Assembly: GCF_900113735.1 (NCBI RefSeq)
Contig: NZ_FOQM01000002.1
Coordinates: 461,912 to 525,911 of the forward strand
Direction: 5' to 3'
DNA length: 64,000 nucleotides
Source of the DNA: Bradyrhizobium sp. Gha
Lineage (GTDB): Bacteria; Pseudomonadota; Alphaproteobacteria; Rhizobiales; Xanthobacteraceae
Shown one piece after another: positions 27,868 through 36,916 of the stretch (positions within the stretch are counted from its first letter, which is position 1; every line of letters begins with the position of its first letter). Position numbers and translations under genes: made by a program. The notes beneath the pieces were generated by a model. That model worked only from the letters and a program-made list of their open reading frames with translations. It was not told the origin of the DNA and did no database searches.

Positions 27868-28488
27868 ATGCCGGGGAATATGCTTTCCAAGGGTGAGGTA
27901 TTCGTCATCGAAACCGACGCCGCCTCCCGCGAACAATTGTCCGACGCGCTCCAGCGGAGCGCCTATGACGTGATCTGCTTTGCCGACGGCGCGTCGCTGT
28001 TGTCGGAAGCCAGGGCGCGGATGCCGGCCTGTGTCGTGCTCGAGATGCCGCCGGATCGTTCCGCGCTGGATGTGCTCAAGCGCCTGCGCGAGGAAAATTG
28101 CATGGCGCCGGTGCTGGTGACGTCGGCGAACGGCAGCATCGCGATGGCGGTCGATGCCATCAAGAGCGGTGCGGCCGATTTCATCGAGAAGCCGTTTCGC
28201 ACCCACGAGGTGGTCGATCGGATCGATGCCGCGATCGACGAATCCGTGCAGCCGGATTTAAGCCGGCGACGCTGGCCGCCCGATTGCGAACCCCTGACCG
28301 CGCGCGAAGGTGACGTCCTGGCGCATCTCGCCGCCGGCCTGACCAACAAGGAGGTCGCCCGGCGCATGCATCTGAGCGCACGCACGGTCGAGGGCTATCG
28401 CGCCAGCATCTTGAAGAAGTGCGGCGCCAGGAACGTGACCGATCTGCTTCGCCGCATCTTCGGCCAGGGTTCGCCGACCAGGGTCTGA
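27868..28488 (+). CDS. FixJ/LuxR-type response regulator with pseudo-receiver
   Basis: A 206-residue regulator: receiver domain about residues 8-125, LuxR-type helix-turn-helix about 142-200 (PLTAREGDVLAHLAAGLTNK, then RRMHLSARTVEGYRASILKK). It aligns with FixJ throughout. However, the acidic pair is ETD instead of DDE, and the phosphoacceptor Asp is missing, the strand reading CVVLEMPPD (residues 56-63). The switch Thr (VLVTS) and the Lys of FIEKPF remain. Phosphorylation is therefore unlikely, and no histidine kinase gene lies nearby. The start is uncertain: ATG at 27868 or 27880, or TTG at 27841. Confidence 0.88.
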   Translation: MPGNMLSKGEVFVIETDAASREQLSDALQRSAYDVICFADGASLLSEARARMPACVVLEMPPDRSALDVLKRLREENCMAPVLVTSANGSIAMAVDAIKSGAADFIEKPFRTHEVVDRIDAAIDESVQPDLSRRRWPPDCEPLTAREGDVLAHLAAGLTNKEVARRMHLSARTVEGYRASILKKCGARNVTDLLRRIFGQGSPTRV

Positions 28489-28670
28489 AAGTTGATTTCT
28501 AGTGGTGCCGCGGCGCGATGACGCGTTCCGCGGCCATGGTGCTGCCGCAGCTGCGCCCAACGGAAACCCCAATCGAACCGGTTCCTTCGCTGCCGCGTCC
28601 TACCACGATGGCGCGGCGTGTTTTCGCGCGCCCAGTTGGCTGCGCGACGGTATCGGCAGGGAGAAATTGG

Positions 28671-30356
28671 ATGCGCACGATCCCAAAATGTCTGACGACG
28701 ACGAGCCTGGTTCTGATGGCCACCGCGCTCGCCTCGCCCTCATGGGCTGCCGATGTGGACGCCACATCGGCCATCGACACCGTCACCGTCTATCCCGACG
28801 GTGCCACCGTCACCCGCGTGATCGCGATCGACCTCGCGGCCGGCGACTCGACGCTGGTCGCGAAGGATTTTCCGCTCTCGCTCGATCCGTCCTCCCTCCG
28901 CGTCGAAGGTGAGGCCGGCGCGAAGCTCACCATCGGTACCATCGATGCGCGGCCGCCGCGCACGGCGCCGCCGGTCAATGTCCCCGAGCTCGACAAGCGC
29001 ATCGAGGCGCTGAAGGACGAGCGCGCGGATCTGCAAGGCGCGATCGATGCGGCCACAGCCCGGCGCAAATTCGCGCAACGCTTCGCCGAAGCCTCTCCCG
29101 CCGGTCTCGGCGACAAGGGCGAGGCGCGCCCGATCACCGAATGGCGTGCGGCCTTTACCGCCGTGGCTGACGAAGTCGCGGCCGCGGACACCACGATCCG
29201 TGATGCCGCGCGAAAGCAGCGCGAGATCGATCGGCAGATCGCGCAACTCGAAGCCGACCGGTCGGCCAAGCCGCCGAGCAAGCTCGAGGTCCGCATCGAT
29301 GTCGCCTCCGCAGCTGCGACCAAGGCGACGCTGCGGGTGACTTACGCCGTGCGCAATGCGCGTTGGGTCCCGCTTTACGATGCCCGGCTCGATACCGGCG
29401 CCAAGGACCGCAAGCCGCAGCTCGAGCTGGTCCGCCGCGCCGAGGTCACGCAATCGACCGGCGAGGACTGGTCGAATGTCGCGCTCGGCGTTTCCACGGT
29501 CCGTATCGCCCGTGGCGGCAGTGCGCCGGAGCTGGGCTCGCTGGTGGCGCAATATCCGCAACTGCCGAAGCCGCGGGCGCTGGGCTCGGCCGCGGATACG
29601 GCCGTGCCGGCGCCTGCATCTGCGCCGGCATTGCGAAAGATGGAGGCGACACGAAGCAGGGAGGAATTTGATCTGCCGGCCCAGCGTGCCGACGAGCAGC
29701 AGGCGGTCCCCGAGATCGGAGATTTCCAGGCCACCTTCAAGATTCCCGGCCGCGTCAGTCTTGGTGCCGCCGAGGGCACGAAGAGCCTGCGCATCGCCGC
29801 GATGAGCGTGCCCGCTGATCTCGCGGTACGCGCCGCACCGGTGCAGGACCCCACCGCCTTCCTCGAAGCCAGCTTCAAGCAGACCGACGACACCACGTTG
29901 TTGCCTGGCAAGGTCGCGATCTACCGCGACGGCATCTTCGTCGGCCGCGGCAAGCTCTCGGCATCGGCCAAGGACGACATCGTCCGGCTCGGCTTCGGCG
30001 CCGACGACAAGGTCAAGATCGAACGCGCGGTGCTCAGGCGCAACGAGGGCTCGGCCGGCCTCCTGGTCACGACGTCGAAAACCGACGAGCGCGCGTTCAA
30101 GACCACTGTCCGGAACGGCCACGACTTCCCGATCCACGTCGCGATCGAGGACCAGCTGCCGGTCAGCGAGAACGAGGACATCGTCGTCGAGATGCTGCCC
30201 GCGACCACGCCGCCCACGGCCAAGGATATCCGCGACAAGCGCGGCGTGCTGGAATGGTCGTTCGACGCCAAGCCCGGCGAGGTCCGCGACATCAACTTCG
30301 CCTGGCGCGTCCGCTGGCCGAAGGACAAGAACGTGGTGATCGTACCGTCGGGCTAG
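28671..30356 (+). CDS. DUF4140/DUF4139 (mucoidy-inhibitor MuiA-like) protein
   Basis: A 561-residue exported protein. The signal peptide runs to about SWAAD (residue 24). The N-terminal DUF4140 domain begins with IDTVTVYPDGATVTRV. A coiled coil (about residues 100-200, ELDKRIEALKDERADLQGAI) separates it from the C-terminal DUF4139 domain (from about RWVPLYDARLD, then STGEDWSNVALGVST). Members are named for suppressing mucoidy, but their biochemistry is not known. The ATG at 28671 follows GGGAGA by 7 bp. It is convergent with an ABC permease gene, with a hairpin in between. Confidence 0.9.
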   Translation: MRTIPKCLTTTSLVLMATALASPSWAADVDATSAIDTVTVYPDGATVTRVIAIDLAAGDSTLVAKDFPLSLDPSSLRVEGEAGAKLTIGTIDARPPRTAPPVNVPELDKRIEALKDERADLQGAIDAATARRKFAQRFAEASPAGLGDKGEARPITEWRAAFTAVADEVAAADTTIRDAARKQREIDRQIAQLEADRSAKPPSKLEVRIDVASAAATKATLRVTYAVRNARWVPLYDARLDTGAKDRKPQLELVRRAEVTQSTGEDWSNVALGVSTVRIARGGSAPELGSLVAQYPQLPKPRALGSAADTAVPAPASAPALRKMEATRSREEFDLPAQRADEQQAVPEIGDFQATFKIPGRVSLGAAEGTKSLRIAAMSVPADLAVRAAPVQDPTAFLEASFKQTDDTTLLPGKVAIYRDGIFVGRGKLSASAKDDIVRLGFGADDKVKIERAVLRRNEGSAGLLVTTSKTDERAFKTTVRNGHDFPIHVAIEDQLPVSENEDIVVEMLPATTPPTAKDIRDKRGVLEWSFDAKPGEVRDINFAWRVRWPKDKNVVIVPSG

Positions 30357-30380
30357 GTTGCTCGCCACGGAGGAAGTGCG

Positions 30381-30409
30381 CTCCCTCCCCCCGCACGCGG
30401 GGGAGGGAG
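30381..30409. terminator. G/C palindrome between convergent genes (possible bidirectional terminator/REP)
   Basis: CTCCCTCCCCC/GGGGGAGGGAG, an 11-bp stem with a 7-base loop, in the 62-bp gap between two convergent stops. There is no clear T-run on either strand. It is similar in type to the palindrome at 42271-42291. Confidence 0.5.
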
Positions 30410-30418
30410 AGGATAGAG

Positions 30419-31321
30419 CTATTCCTTGACCGCGCCGGTGAGCGAAGACACGTAGTAGTCCACGAACAGCGAATAGAAGATCGCGACCGGCAGCGAGCCG
30501 AGCAGCGAGCCCGCCATCAGCGCGCCCCATTGGTAGACGTCGCCGGTGACGAGCTCGGTCAGGATCGCGACCGGCACGGTCTTGTTGGCGCCGCTCTGGA
30601 TGAAGGCGAGCGCGTAGATGAACTCGTTCCAGGATAGCGTGAAAGAAAAGATGCCAGCCGAGATCAGCCCGGGCACGGCGAGGGGCAGCGTAATCCGCCG
30701 CAGTATCTGCAACCGCGTCGCGCCGTCGACCAGCGCGCATTCCTCGAGCTCGTACGGTATCGACTTGAAATAGCCGATCAGCAGCCAGGTGCAGAACGGC
30801 ACCAGGAAAGTCGGGTAGACCAGGATCAGGGCCAGCGGCGAGTCGAACAGGCCGAACTGCACCACCACCGTGGCGAGCGGGATGAACAGGATCGACGGCG
30901 GCACGAGGTAAGCGAGATAGATGCCGAGCCCGACATAAGCGCTGCCGCGGAAGCGCAGGCGCTCGATGGCGTAGGCGGCAAGCGTGCTCGCGACCAGCGA
31001 CAGCGTGGTCGCCCCGATCGCCACCAGCATCGTCGTCCACAGCCAGCGCGGATAGGACGTGTCGAACAGCAGGTGCTTGATATGCGCCAGCGTCGGGGAC
31101 GAGATCCAGAACGGGTTGTGCTCCCGGTAGTTCAGCAGCTCCGCGTTCGGCTTGAACGAGGTGATCGCCATCCAGTAGAACGGAAACAGTAGGATCAGGA
31201 CGAAGCAGCCGAGCGGCAGATAGATCATCATCAGTCGGCGCAGCCCGGAATCCCAGGCCATGGTGTCGGGTGCGGCTTTGGCGTCAGCGACGGCGGCGCG
31301 TTGCGCGACGGTGTCAGTCAT
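30419..31321 (-). CDS. CUT1-type sugar ABC transporter permease (MalG-like)
   Basis: A 300-residue inner-membrane permease. It has the EAA loop ELEECALVDGATRLQILRRI, where Cys replaces the second Ala, and the LSWNEFIYALAFI segment near the C-terminus typical of MalG. The N-terminal 25 residues are a cytoplasmic tail. It overlaps the upstream permease gene by 8 bp. It is the third gene of a binding protein-permease-permease set without an ATPase. Confidence 0.92.
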   Translation of the reverse strand: MTDTVAQRAAVADAKAAPDTMAWDSGLRRLMMIYLPLGCFVLILLFPFYWMAITSFKPNAELLNYREHNPFWISSPTLAHIKHLLFDTSYPRWLWTTMLVAIGATTLSLVASTLAAYAIERLRFRGSAYVGLGIYLAYLVPPSILFIPLATVVVQFGLFDSPLALILVYPTFLVPFCTWLLIGYFKSIPYELEECALVDGATRLQILRRITLPLAVPGLISAGIFSFTLSWNEFIYALAFIQSGANKTVPVAILTELVTGDVYQWGALMAGSLLGSLPVAIFYSLFVDYYVSSLTGAVKE

Positions 31322-32270
31322 TGGCCTCTCCCTGCTGCCATTTGCGGCGCGCCAGGCCGAAATAGGAAAACAGCGTCGCGAACACCAGGAACGGGATCAT
31401 CGACACCGCGATGGCCGCGCCTTCGCCGAGCTCGCCGCCGGCGATGCCGCGCTGGAACGCGAGTGTGGCCAGCAAATGCGTCGAGTTGCCGGGACCGCCG
31501 CGGGTGATCGCATAGACCAGCTGGAAGTCGGTGAAGGTGAAGATGATCGAGAAGGTCATGACGATGGCAAGGATCGGCATCATCATCGGGAAGGTGATGT
31601 AGCGGAAGCGCTGCCAGGAACTGGCGCCGTCGAGCATCGCAGCCTCGTAGAGCGAGGGCGAGATGGTCTGCAGTCCCGCCAGCAGCGAGATCGCGACGAA
31701 AGGAATGCCGCGCCAGATGTTGGCGGCGATCAGCGAGAACCGCGCCGGCCAGGGCGAGCCCAGGAAGTCGATGTTGCTGTCGCGCCAATGCAGCACGTCG
31801 ACCAGCAGATAGGAGATGATCGAGAATTGCGGATCGTAGATCCACCAGAACGCCAGGGCCGACAGCACCGTCGGTACGATCCACGGCAACAGGATGATCG
31901 CGCGCAAGAGGCTCTTGAAGGGAAAATGGTTGTTGAGCAGCAGCGCGAGCCAGAAGCCGAGCGCAAACTTCCCGAAAGTCGCGATACCAGTGTAGACCAC
32001 GCTGTAGAACACCGCGTTCCACCACAGCGGATCGCTGAGCAGATACTGGAAATTGTCGAGGCCGACGAAGATCCCCTTCTGGCCGATCGTGGTGTCGGTA
32101 AAGGCGAGCCAGATGCCGAGCCCCAGCGGATAGGTCAGAAACACCGCCAGTAACCCGATCGCAGGCGCGAGGCACATCGCGATCAAAAACGGCTTGTAGT
32201 CGAACAGGCGGACCAGCCAGTTCGGTTGCCGCTGGGCCAGCGCAGGGGAGGAGAGGGTGGTCACGGACAT
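31314..32270 (-). CDS. CUT1-type sugar ABC transporter permease (MalF-like)
   Basis: A 318-residue permease with six helices. It shows the EAA loop LYEAAMLDGASSWQRFRYIT and the FQLVYAITRGGPGNSTHLLA segment characteristic of the MalF half. The 138-bp gap to the binding-protein gene contains a Bradyrhizobium-type palindromic repeat (32305-32391). It pairs with the 30419 product. Confidence 0.93.
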   Translation of the reverse strand: MSVTTLSSPALAQRQPNWLVRLFDYKPFLIAMCLAPAIGLLAVFLTYPLGLGIWLAFTDTTIGQKGIFVGLDNFQYLLSDPLWWNAVFYSVVYTGIATFGKFALGFWLALLLNNHFPFKSLLRAIILLPWIVPTVLSALAFWWIYDPQFSIISYLLVDVLHWRDSNIDFLGSPWPARFSLIAANIWRGIPFVAISLLAGLQTISPSLYEAAMLDGASSWQRFRYITFPMMMPILAIVMTFSIIFTFTDFQLVYAITRGGPGNSTHLLATLAFQRGIAGGELGEGAAIAVSMIPFLVFATLFSYFGLARRKWQQGEAND

Positions 32271-32304
32271 CAGGGCGTTGTCCTGTTCTGGAAAGTCACT
32301 CCAT

Positions 32305-32391
32305 CGTCATTGCGAGGAACGAAGCGACGAAGCAAATCCAGGCTCTCGCTGCGTGGATGGGCCGGATTGCTTCGCTGCGCTCGCAATGACG
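32305..32391. repeat. long palindromic repeat (TCATTGCGAG...CTCGCAATGA)
   Basis: The outer arms CGTCATTGCGAG and CTCGCAATGACG are perfect complements. Inside them GAAGCGACGAAGCAAATCC pairs with GGATTGCTTCGCTGC, apart from one inserted A and short mismatches, around a divergent centre. I recognise this as a multicopy intergenic palindrome of Bradyrhizobium and relatives. It sits inside an ABC operon between the binding-protein and permease genes. Confidence 0.85.
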
Positions 32392-32408
32392 GTCGCTCGT
32401 CGTCGGCG

Positions 32409-33752
32409 TTACCTCTGTCGCCTGAAGTAGCGCTTGCAGCGCTGCTCGGCTTCTGCGGCCGCAGCCTCCGGCGTGGCAGCGCCGGTCGCAACGGAGGCGA
32501 ACATCTGGATCAGCACGTAGTCCGCGCTGACCGCACCCGTTGCCGTCGAGATCGGTCCCTTGTAGCCGTCGTAATAGGTGCTGTTCATGGTGTCCTTGAA
32601 GATCTTCACCTTCGGATCTCCTGACCACACGGCCGCGTCGGCATAGGCCGCAAGGGGCTGCGCCCAATAGCCCGAATTGGCATTGAGCCACGGCTCGTAC
32701 TGATCCGTCTCCAGCATGTATTGCAGCAACGCCTTTGCGGCGTTGGGATATTGACTGTGCTTGAACACCATGGCGTTCAGCGTCAGGCCCGCCATCGGCG
32801 AGATCTTGGCGACGCCTTTCGGCAGCAATTGATGCTCGCTGTCGTCGGCGATCGCCTTGGTCGCAGGATCGTTCTTCAGCGAGAAATACAGCGACACGCC
32901 GTTGGCCGTCAGCGAGATCTCCTGCGCGGAATAAGCGCGATTGTTACTGACGTCGTTCCACGATGTGGTGCCGGCGATGAAGGTTGGATACAGCTGCTTG
33001 ACCCAGTTTAGCGCGGCGATGGTCTCCTTGCTGTTGATGGTGACGTTACCTTCTTCGTCGAGCAGGGCCGCGTTGTGCGACCATAGCGCCCAGCTGGCAA
33101 AGCCGTTGCCATCGCCCTTGGCGTTGCCGAGCGCGAAGCCTGCCGGCTTGCCGGCCTTCTGCAGCTTCTGGCAGAGGTCGAGGATGCCGGCATGGTCTTC
33201 CGGCACCTTGTCGAAGCCCACCGACTGCAGGATCGATTTGCGGTAGATCAACGGACCTGCGGACGCACCGAACGGCAGGCCGATCCAGGTCTCGCTCTTG
33301 TTCTTCTTGCCGTAGCGCTGCGCCAGCGGCAGCCAGCCGCCGTAACGCTTGCCCAGATAGTCGGCGACATCGGTCAGCTCGATCAGCTTGTCGATATAGA
33401 TGTGCGGCGCATCGGAGAAGCCGATGATGATGTCGGGGCCGGCGCCTGAATTGGCCGTCACCGCGGTCTGCTGGGCGATGTCCTCCCAGCCGACGAAATC
33501 GACCTTGACCTCGACGCCGGTGGCCTTGGTGAACTTGGCCGCATTGGCGCGGAACACGTCTTCGTCGGCCTGGACGAAGCGCACCGGCCGCAGCATGCGA
33601 AGCGTCGCGCCCTTCTCGATCGGCAGTTTAGGGGCGGGGACGTCCGCTGCCTTGATCGTGGATTGAGCATGCGCCGGCGCGCCTGATGCCGCGACAGCCG
33701 CAGCGGACAGGCCCAGCGCCAAGGCATCACGACGTGTGATGTCGTTCCTCAT
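32409..33752 (-). CDS. CUT1-type ABC transporter substrate-binding protein, Tat-type signal
   Basis: A 447-residue periplasmic binding protein. The N-terminus (NDITRRDALALGLSAAAVAA) has a twin-arginine pattern and an APAHAQ cleavage site, suggesting Tat export, unlike the Sec-type binding protein at 20754. The mature part shows the solute-binding family-1 fold (GVEVKVDFVGWEDIAQQ, then GAGPDIIIGFSDAP). The ATG at 33752 follows GGAGGAACTG. It opens a unit with two permeases. The dehydrogenase gene upstream, 94 bp away on the same strand, may belong to the same pathway. Confidence 0.92.
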   Translation of the reverse strand: MRNDITRRDALALGLSAAAVAASGAPAHAQSTIKAADVPAPKLPIEKGATLRMLRPVRFVQADEDVFRANAAKFTKATGVEVKVDFVGWEDIAQQTAVTANSGAGPDIIIGFSDAPHIYIDKLIELTDVADYLGKRYGGWLPLAQRYGKKNKSETWIGLPFGASAGPLIYRKSILQSVGFDKVPEDHAGILDLCQKLQKAGKPAGFALGNAKGDGNGFASWALWSHNAALLDEEGNVTINSKETIAALNWVKQLYPTFIAGTTSWNDVSNNRAYSAQEISLTANGVSLYFSLKNDPATKAIADDSEHQLLPKGVAKISPMAGLTLNAMVFKHSQYPNAAKALLQYMLETDQYEPWLNANSGYWAQPLAAYADAAVWSGDPKVKIFKDTMNSTYYDGYKGPISTATGAVSADYVLIQMFASVATGAATPEAAAAEAEQRCKRYFRRQR

Positions 33753-33846
33753 CAGTTCCTCCCTGTGATGTCTCCCTTCCCGGCGTTGATCGCCGGTGAA
33801 GGGCCGTCTCGGTCTTTTTGCCGCGGCGCCTGTTGCGCCGGCCGCC

Positions 33847-34890
33847 TCAGCTGTTGGGCCCGCGATCCATGCTGACGGGCTGCCAGCGGCGGAGCGCGGT
33901 GTCTTGCAGCACCGACGGATTGACACAGCTTACCGGCCACATGCCCTGAAGCACCAGTGACAATTCGTAGCCCACCCGGCGCTTGCGGGCCTCATCGAAT
34001 CGTGCCGAGGCCGAGGCGACATGGGCGGTCAGGGTCACGTTCTCCATGCTCAGGAGCGGGTTGTTGTGCGGCGGCGGTTCCTTTTCCAGCACGTCGAGGG
34101 CGGCGTGCGCGATCCAGCCTTCCTGCAGCGCCTTGATCAGGCTCTCCTCGTCGACCGTGGCGCCGCGCCCCGTATTGATGAAGATCGAGCCCTTCTTCAT
34201 CTGACGAAAATGCTTCTCGGTCAGCATGTGATGCACTTCAGGCCGGGCGGGGGCGTGCATCGACACGAAGTCGGACTGCGACAGCACCTCGTTGAGCGTC
34301 GCCGGCATCACGCCGTGGTCGTACATCAGCGTTTCCTGGATGAAGGGATCGTAGGCCATCATGCGCAGTCCGAACGGCGCGGCACGCTTCGCAACCGCAC
34401 GCGCGACGCGGCCGAACGAGATGAAGCCGAGCGTCTGGCCCATCAATCGCGGGATTTTCAGCAGCGCGGGCCGGCCCTCGGACCAGCGGCCGGTGCGCAC
34501 CATCTTGTCCTGCTCGATCAGCCGGCGGAAGCCTGCCAGCAGCAGCATCATGGCGTGGTCGGCGACCTCCTCGATGAAGGTATCAGGGATGTTGGTGACC
34601 GGAATGCCGCGCGCGGTGGCGGCCTTGATGTCGACGCTGTCGACGCCGACCGAGCCGAGCGTGATGACCTTGCAGTTCTCCAGCGCGTCGATGATGTTTT
34701 TGGTGATCGGAATGCCCTTGGCGTAGATCGCGTCGGCATTTCTGGCGGCGGCGATGAACTCCGCCTCGTCGGCCGGCCCCTCGACGATCTCGGCATCGAT
34801 CGGATCGAGCGCCTCGCGTTCGTAGGAATAATCGCTGCCCGCGACCGTGAAGCTCGCGCCCTTCGGCGTCACCACCCTGTATTTCGGCAT
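33847..34890 (-). CDS. D-2-hydroxyacid dehydrogenase, CtBP-like, altered nucleotide loop
   Basis: A 347-residue NAD-dependent 2-hydroxyacid dehydrogenase of the C-terminal-binding-protein type. The catalytic Arg (NTGRGATVDEE, residue 242), Glu (EKEPP, 271) and His (TLTAHVAS, 290) are present. The dinucleotide loop, normally GxGxxG, reads SFGRVA at residues 158-163, so the first and third Gly are replaced by Ser and Ala. Cofactor binding may be altered. It precedes the ABC transporter genes at 33752-30419 on the same strand, so it may act on the imported compound or a product of it. Confidence 0.88.
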   Translation of the reverse strand: MPKYRVVTPKGASFTVAGSDYSYEREALDPIDAEIVEGPADEAEFIAAARNADAIYAKGIPITKNIIDALENCKVITLGSVGVDSVDIKAATARGIPVTNIPDTFIEEVADHAMMLLLAGFRRLIEQDKMVRTGRWSEGRPALLKIPRLMGQTLGFISFGRVARAVAKRAAPFGLRMMAYDPFIQETLMYDHGVMPATLNEVLSQSDFVSMHAPARPEVHHMLTEKHFRQMKKGSIFINTGRGATVDEESLIKALQEGWIAHAALDVLEKEPPPHNNPLLSMENVTLTAHVASASARFDEARKRRVGYELSLVLQGMWPVSCVNPSVLQDTALRRWQPVSMDRGPNS

Positions 34891-35151
34891 GTCCTGCTCC
34901 CGATTTGGTTTGTCGGTTCTTGTTGCGGCTCGGCCTTGTGGGCAGGGCCTTTGCGTCTTTTACGCGAAATCGGCGTGAGTGCGTACAATTCCGGGTTGTT
35001 GCCGCCGCTATTGTTCACCGTTGTGTCCGGCGACGTAGGGGCTTCTACGGAGGCCTGTAAGTAACTTGCTAAGGGGTCTCATACTAAATGCTGAGTCAAT
35101 TTCGACCGATTCACTCGCGTGCCCGTATCCCTTTTCTCCGGAGTCCATCCC

Positions 35152-36837
35152 TTGAAGTTGAGCAATCTGAAGATCGCCCCCAAGCTTGGCATCCTCGTCG
35201 GCGTCACCCTCGTCGGTTTGTGTATCTCCGGGGTTCTCGCCGGATATCTGATGAAGCGCGAGATGGTGAATGCGCGCATCGACCAGACGAAGTCCATCGT
35301 GGAAGTGGCGCTCAGCTTCGCGGGCAATCTCAAGAAGCGCGTCGATGCCGGTGAGCTGACCAAGGATGCGGCCATGGCCGAGCTTCGTCGCTACGGCAAC
35401 GCGATGACCTACGACAAGGGCACGGGCTATCTGTTCGGCACGTCCTATGACGGCATCACCCAGCTCGCGCCTGATCCGAAGCAGGTTGGCCAGAACCGCA
35501 TGGACGTTCTGACCAACGGCCGCAATCTCTCCAGGGATTGGATGGACGGCGTCAAGGCCAACGGCTCGCTGCTGCTGTTCTACGAGTACATGAAGCCCGG
35601 CCAGGAAAAGCCGATCCGCAAGGTCGGCTATTCGGCGGCCGTTCCCGGCTTCGACATGTATCTCGGCACCGGCGGCTATCTTGAAGATATCGATGCCAAG
35701 ATGGTTCCGGTCTACTGGCTGCTCGGCCTCGCCATGCTCGGCATCGTCATCGTCGCCGGCAGCGTCGCCTGGATGATCGGCCGCAGCATCAGCCGTCCGC
35801 TGGCCCTGCTCGGCGCCCGCATGAAGGATCTCGCCGACGGTAAGCTGGAGGGCGACATCCCCGGCGTCGGCCGCGGCGACGAGGTCGGCGCGATGGCTGC
35901 GACCGTCCAGATCTTCAAGGACAATGCGCTTCGCATACGCGACCTCGAGAAGACCGAAGGGGCGGCGATGGAGCGTGCGGCGGCGGAACGTCGCAGCGCG
36001 ATGGAAGACATCGCCAGCGACTTCGAACGCAGCGTCAACGGCATCGTCCGCTCGGTGTCCTCGGCCGCGGCCGGCATGCAGTCGACGGCGCAGTCGATGA
36101 CCGCGACCGCCAGCGATGCCTCCTCGCGGGCGGCAACGGTCGGTGCGGCCTCGCAGAAAGCCTCCGGCAATGTCGGCACCGTCGCCGCCGCCGCCGAAGA
36201 GCTCTCGAGCTCGGTTGCGGAAATCTCCCGCCAGGTGACACGCTCGACCGAAGTGGCCAGCCGTGCCGTCAGCGACGCCGAACGGACCAACGCCACGGTT
36301 CAGGAACTCTCCACCGGCGCCGAGAAGATTGGCGAGGTGGTCAAGCTCATTCATTCGATCGCGGCGCAGACCAACCTGCTCGCGCTCAACGCCACCATCG
36401 AGGCGGCGCGCGCCGGTGAATCCGGTCGCGGCTTCGCCGTCGTCGCCTCCGAGGTCAAGGCGCTGGCCAACCAGACCGCCAAGGCGACCGAGGAAATCTC
36501 CGCCCAGGTCGCGGCGATGCAGACTTCGACCAGCGATGCGGTCGCAGCGATCGGCGGCATCACCCAGACCATCGCCGAGATGAGCGAGATCACCGCCGGC
36601 ATTTCGGCCTCGATCGAGCAGCAGGGCGACGCCACCCGCGAGATCGCCCGCAACATCCAGTCGGTTGCTGCCGGCTCGAGCGAGATCAACGCCCACATCG
36701 GCAGCGTCACGTCGGCCGCGCAAGCGACCGGCGCCGCGGCCGGCGACGTGCTGACCAACGCGCGCGAGCTGGATCACCAGTCCGGCGCGCTGCGCAGGGC
36801 GGTGGACGGCTTCCTCGCCAAGGTTCGCGCGGCCTGA
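35152..36837 (+). CDS. methyl-accepting chemotaxis protein (single Cache sensor)
   Basis: A chemoreceptor of about 561 residues. Membrane helix 1 (about 10-31), periplasmic sCache_2-type sensor (about 35-183, with [13 protein letters not shown] and [17 protein letters not shown]), helix 2 (about 186-208), HAMP (about 210-262) and a long signalling coiled coil. The conserved tip [20 protein letters not shown] lies near residue 395. sCache_2 sensors often bind small carboxylates. The likely start is the TTG at 35152, about 9 bp after CCGGAG; a GTG at 35119 is an alternative. No che genes are nearby. Confidence 0.92.
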   Translation: MKLSNLKIAPKLGILVGVTLVGLCISGVLAGYLMKREMVNARIDQTKSIVEVALSFAGNLKKRVDAGELTKDAAMAELRRYGNAMTYDKGTGYLFGTSYDGITQLAPDPKQVGQNRMDVLTNGRNLSRDWMDGVKANGSLLLFYEYMKPGQEKPIRKVGYSAAVPGFDMYLGTGGYLEDIDAKMVPVYWLLGLAMLGIVIVAGSVAWMIGRSISRPLALLGARMKDLADGKLEGDIPGVGRGDEVGAMAATVQIFKDNALRIRDLEKTEGAAMERAAAERRSAMEDIASDFERSVNGIVRSVSSAAAGMQSTAQSMTATASDASSRAATVGAASQKASGNVGTVAAAAEELSSSVAEISRQVTRSTEVASRAVSDAERTNATVQELSTGAEKIGEVVKLIHSIAAQTNLLALNATIEAARAGESGRGFAVVASEVKALANQTAKATEEISAQVAAMQTSTSDAVAAIGGITQTIAEMSEITAGISASIEQQGDATREIARNIQSVAAGSSEINAHIGSVTSAAQATGAAAGDVLTNARELDHQSGALRRAVDGFLAKVRAA

Positions 36838-36916
36838 TTCCTGGCGCGGAATTCGGTCGATGGGCAATGACGCGCAAGCGCCGTGCCCACCTTTTCCTTT
36901 TTTGAGCCGTCGCGAT

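Noticed and set aside
28740..31040. A 766-codon minus-strand frame across the DUF4139 gene and part of an ABC permease gene
   Set aside because: It spans two real genes on opposite strands and has shadow-type composition.
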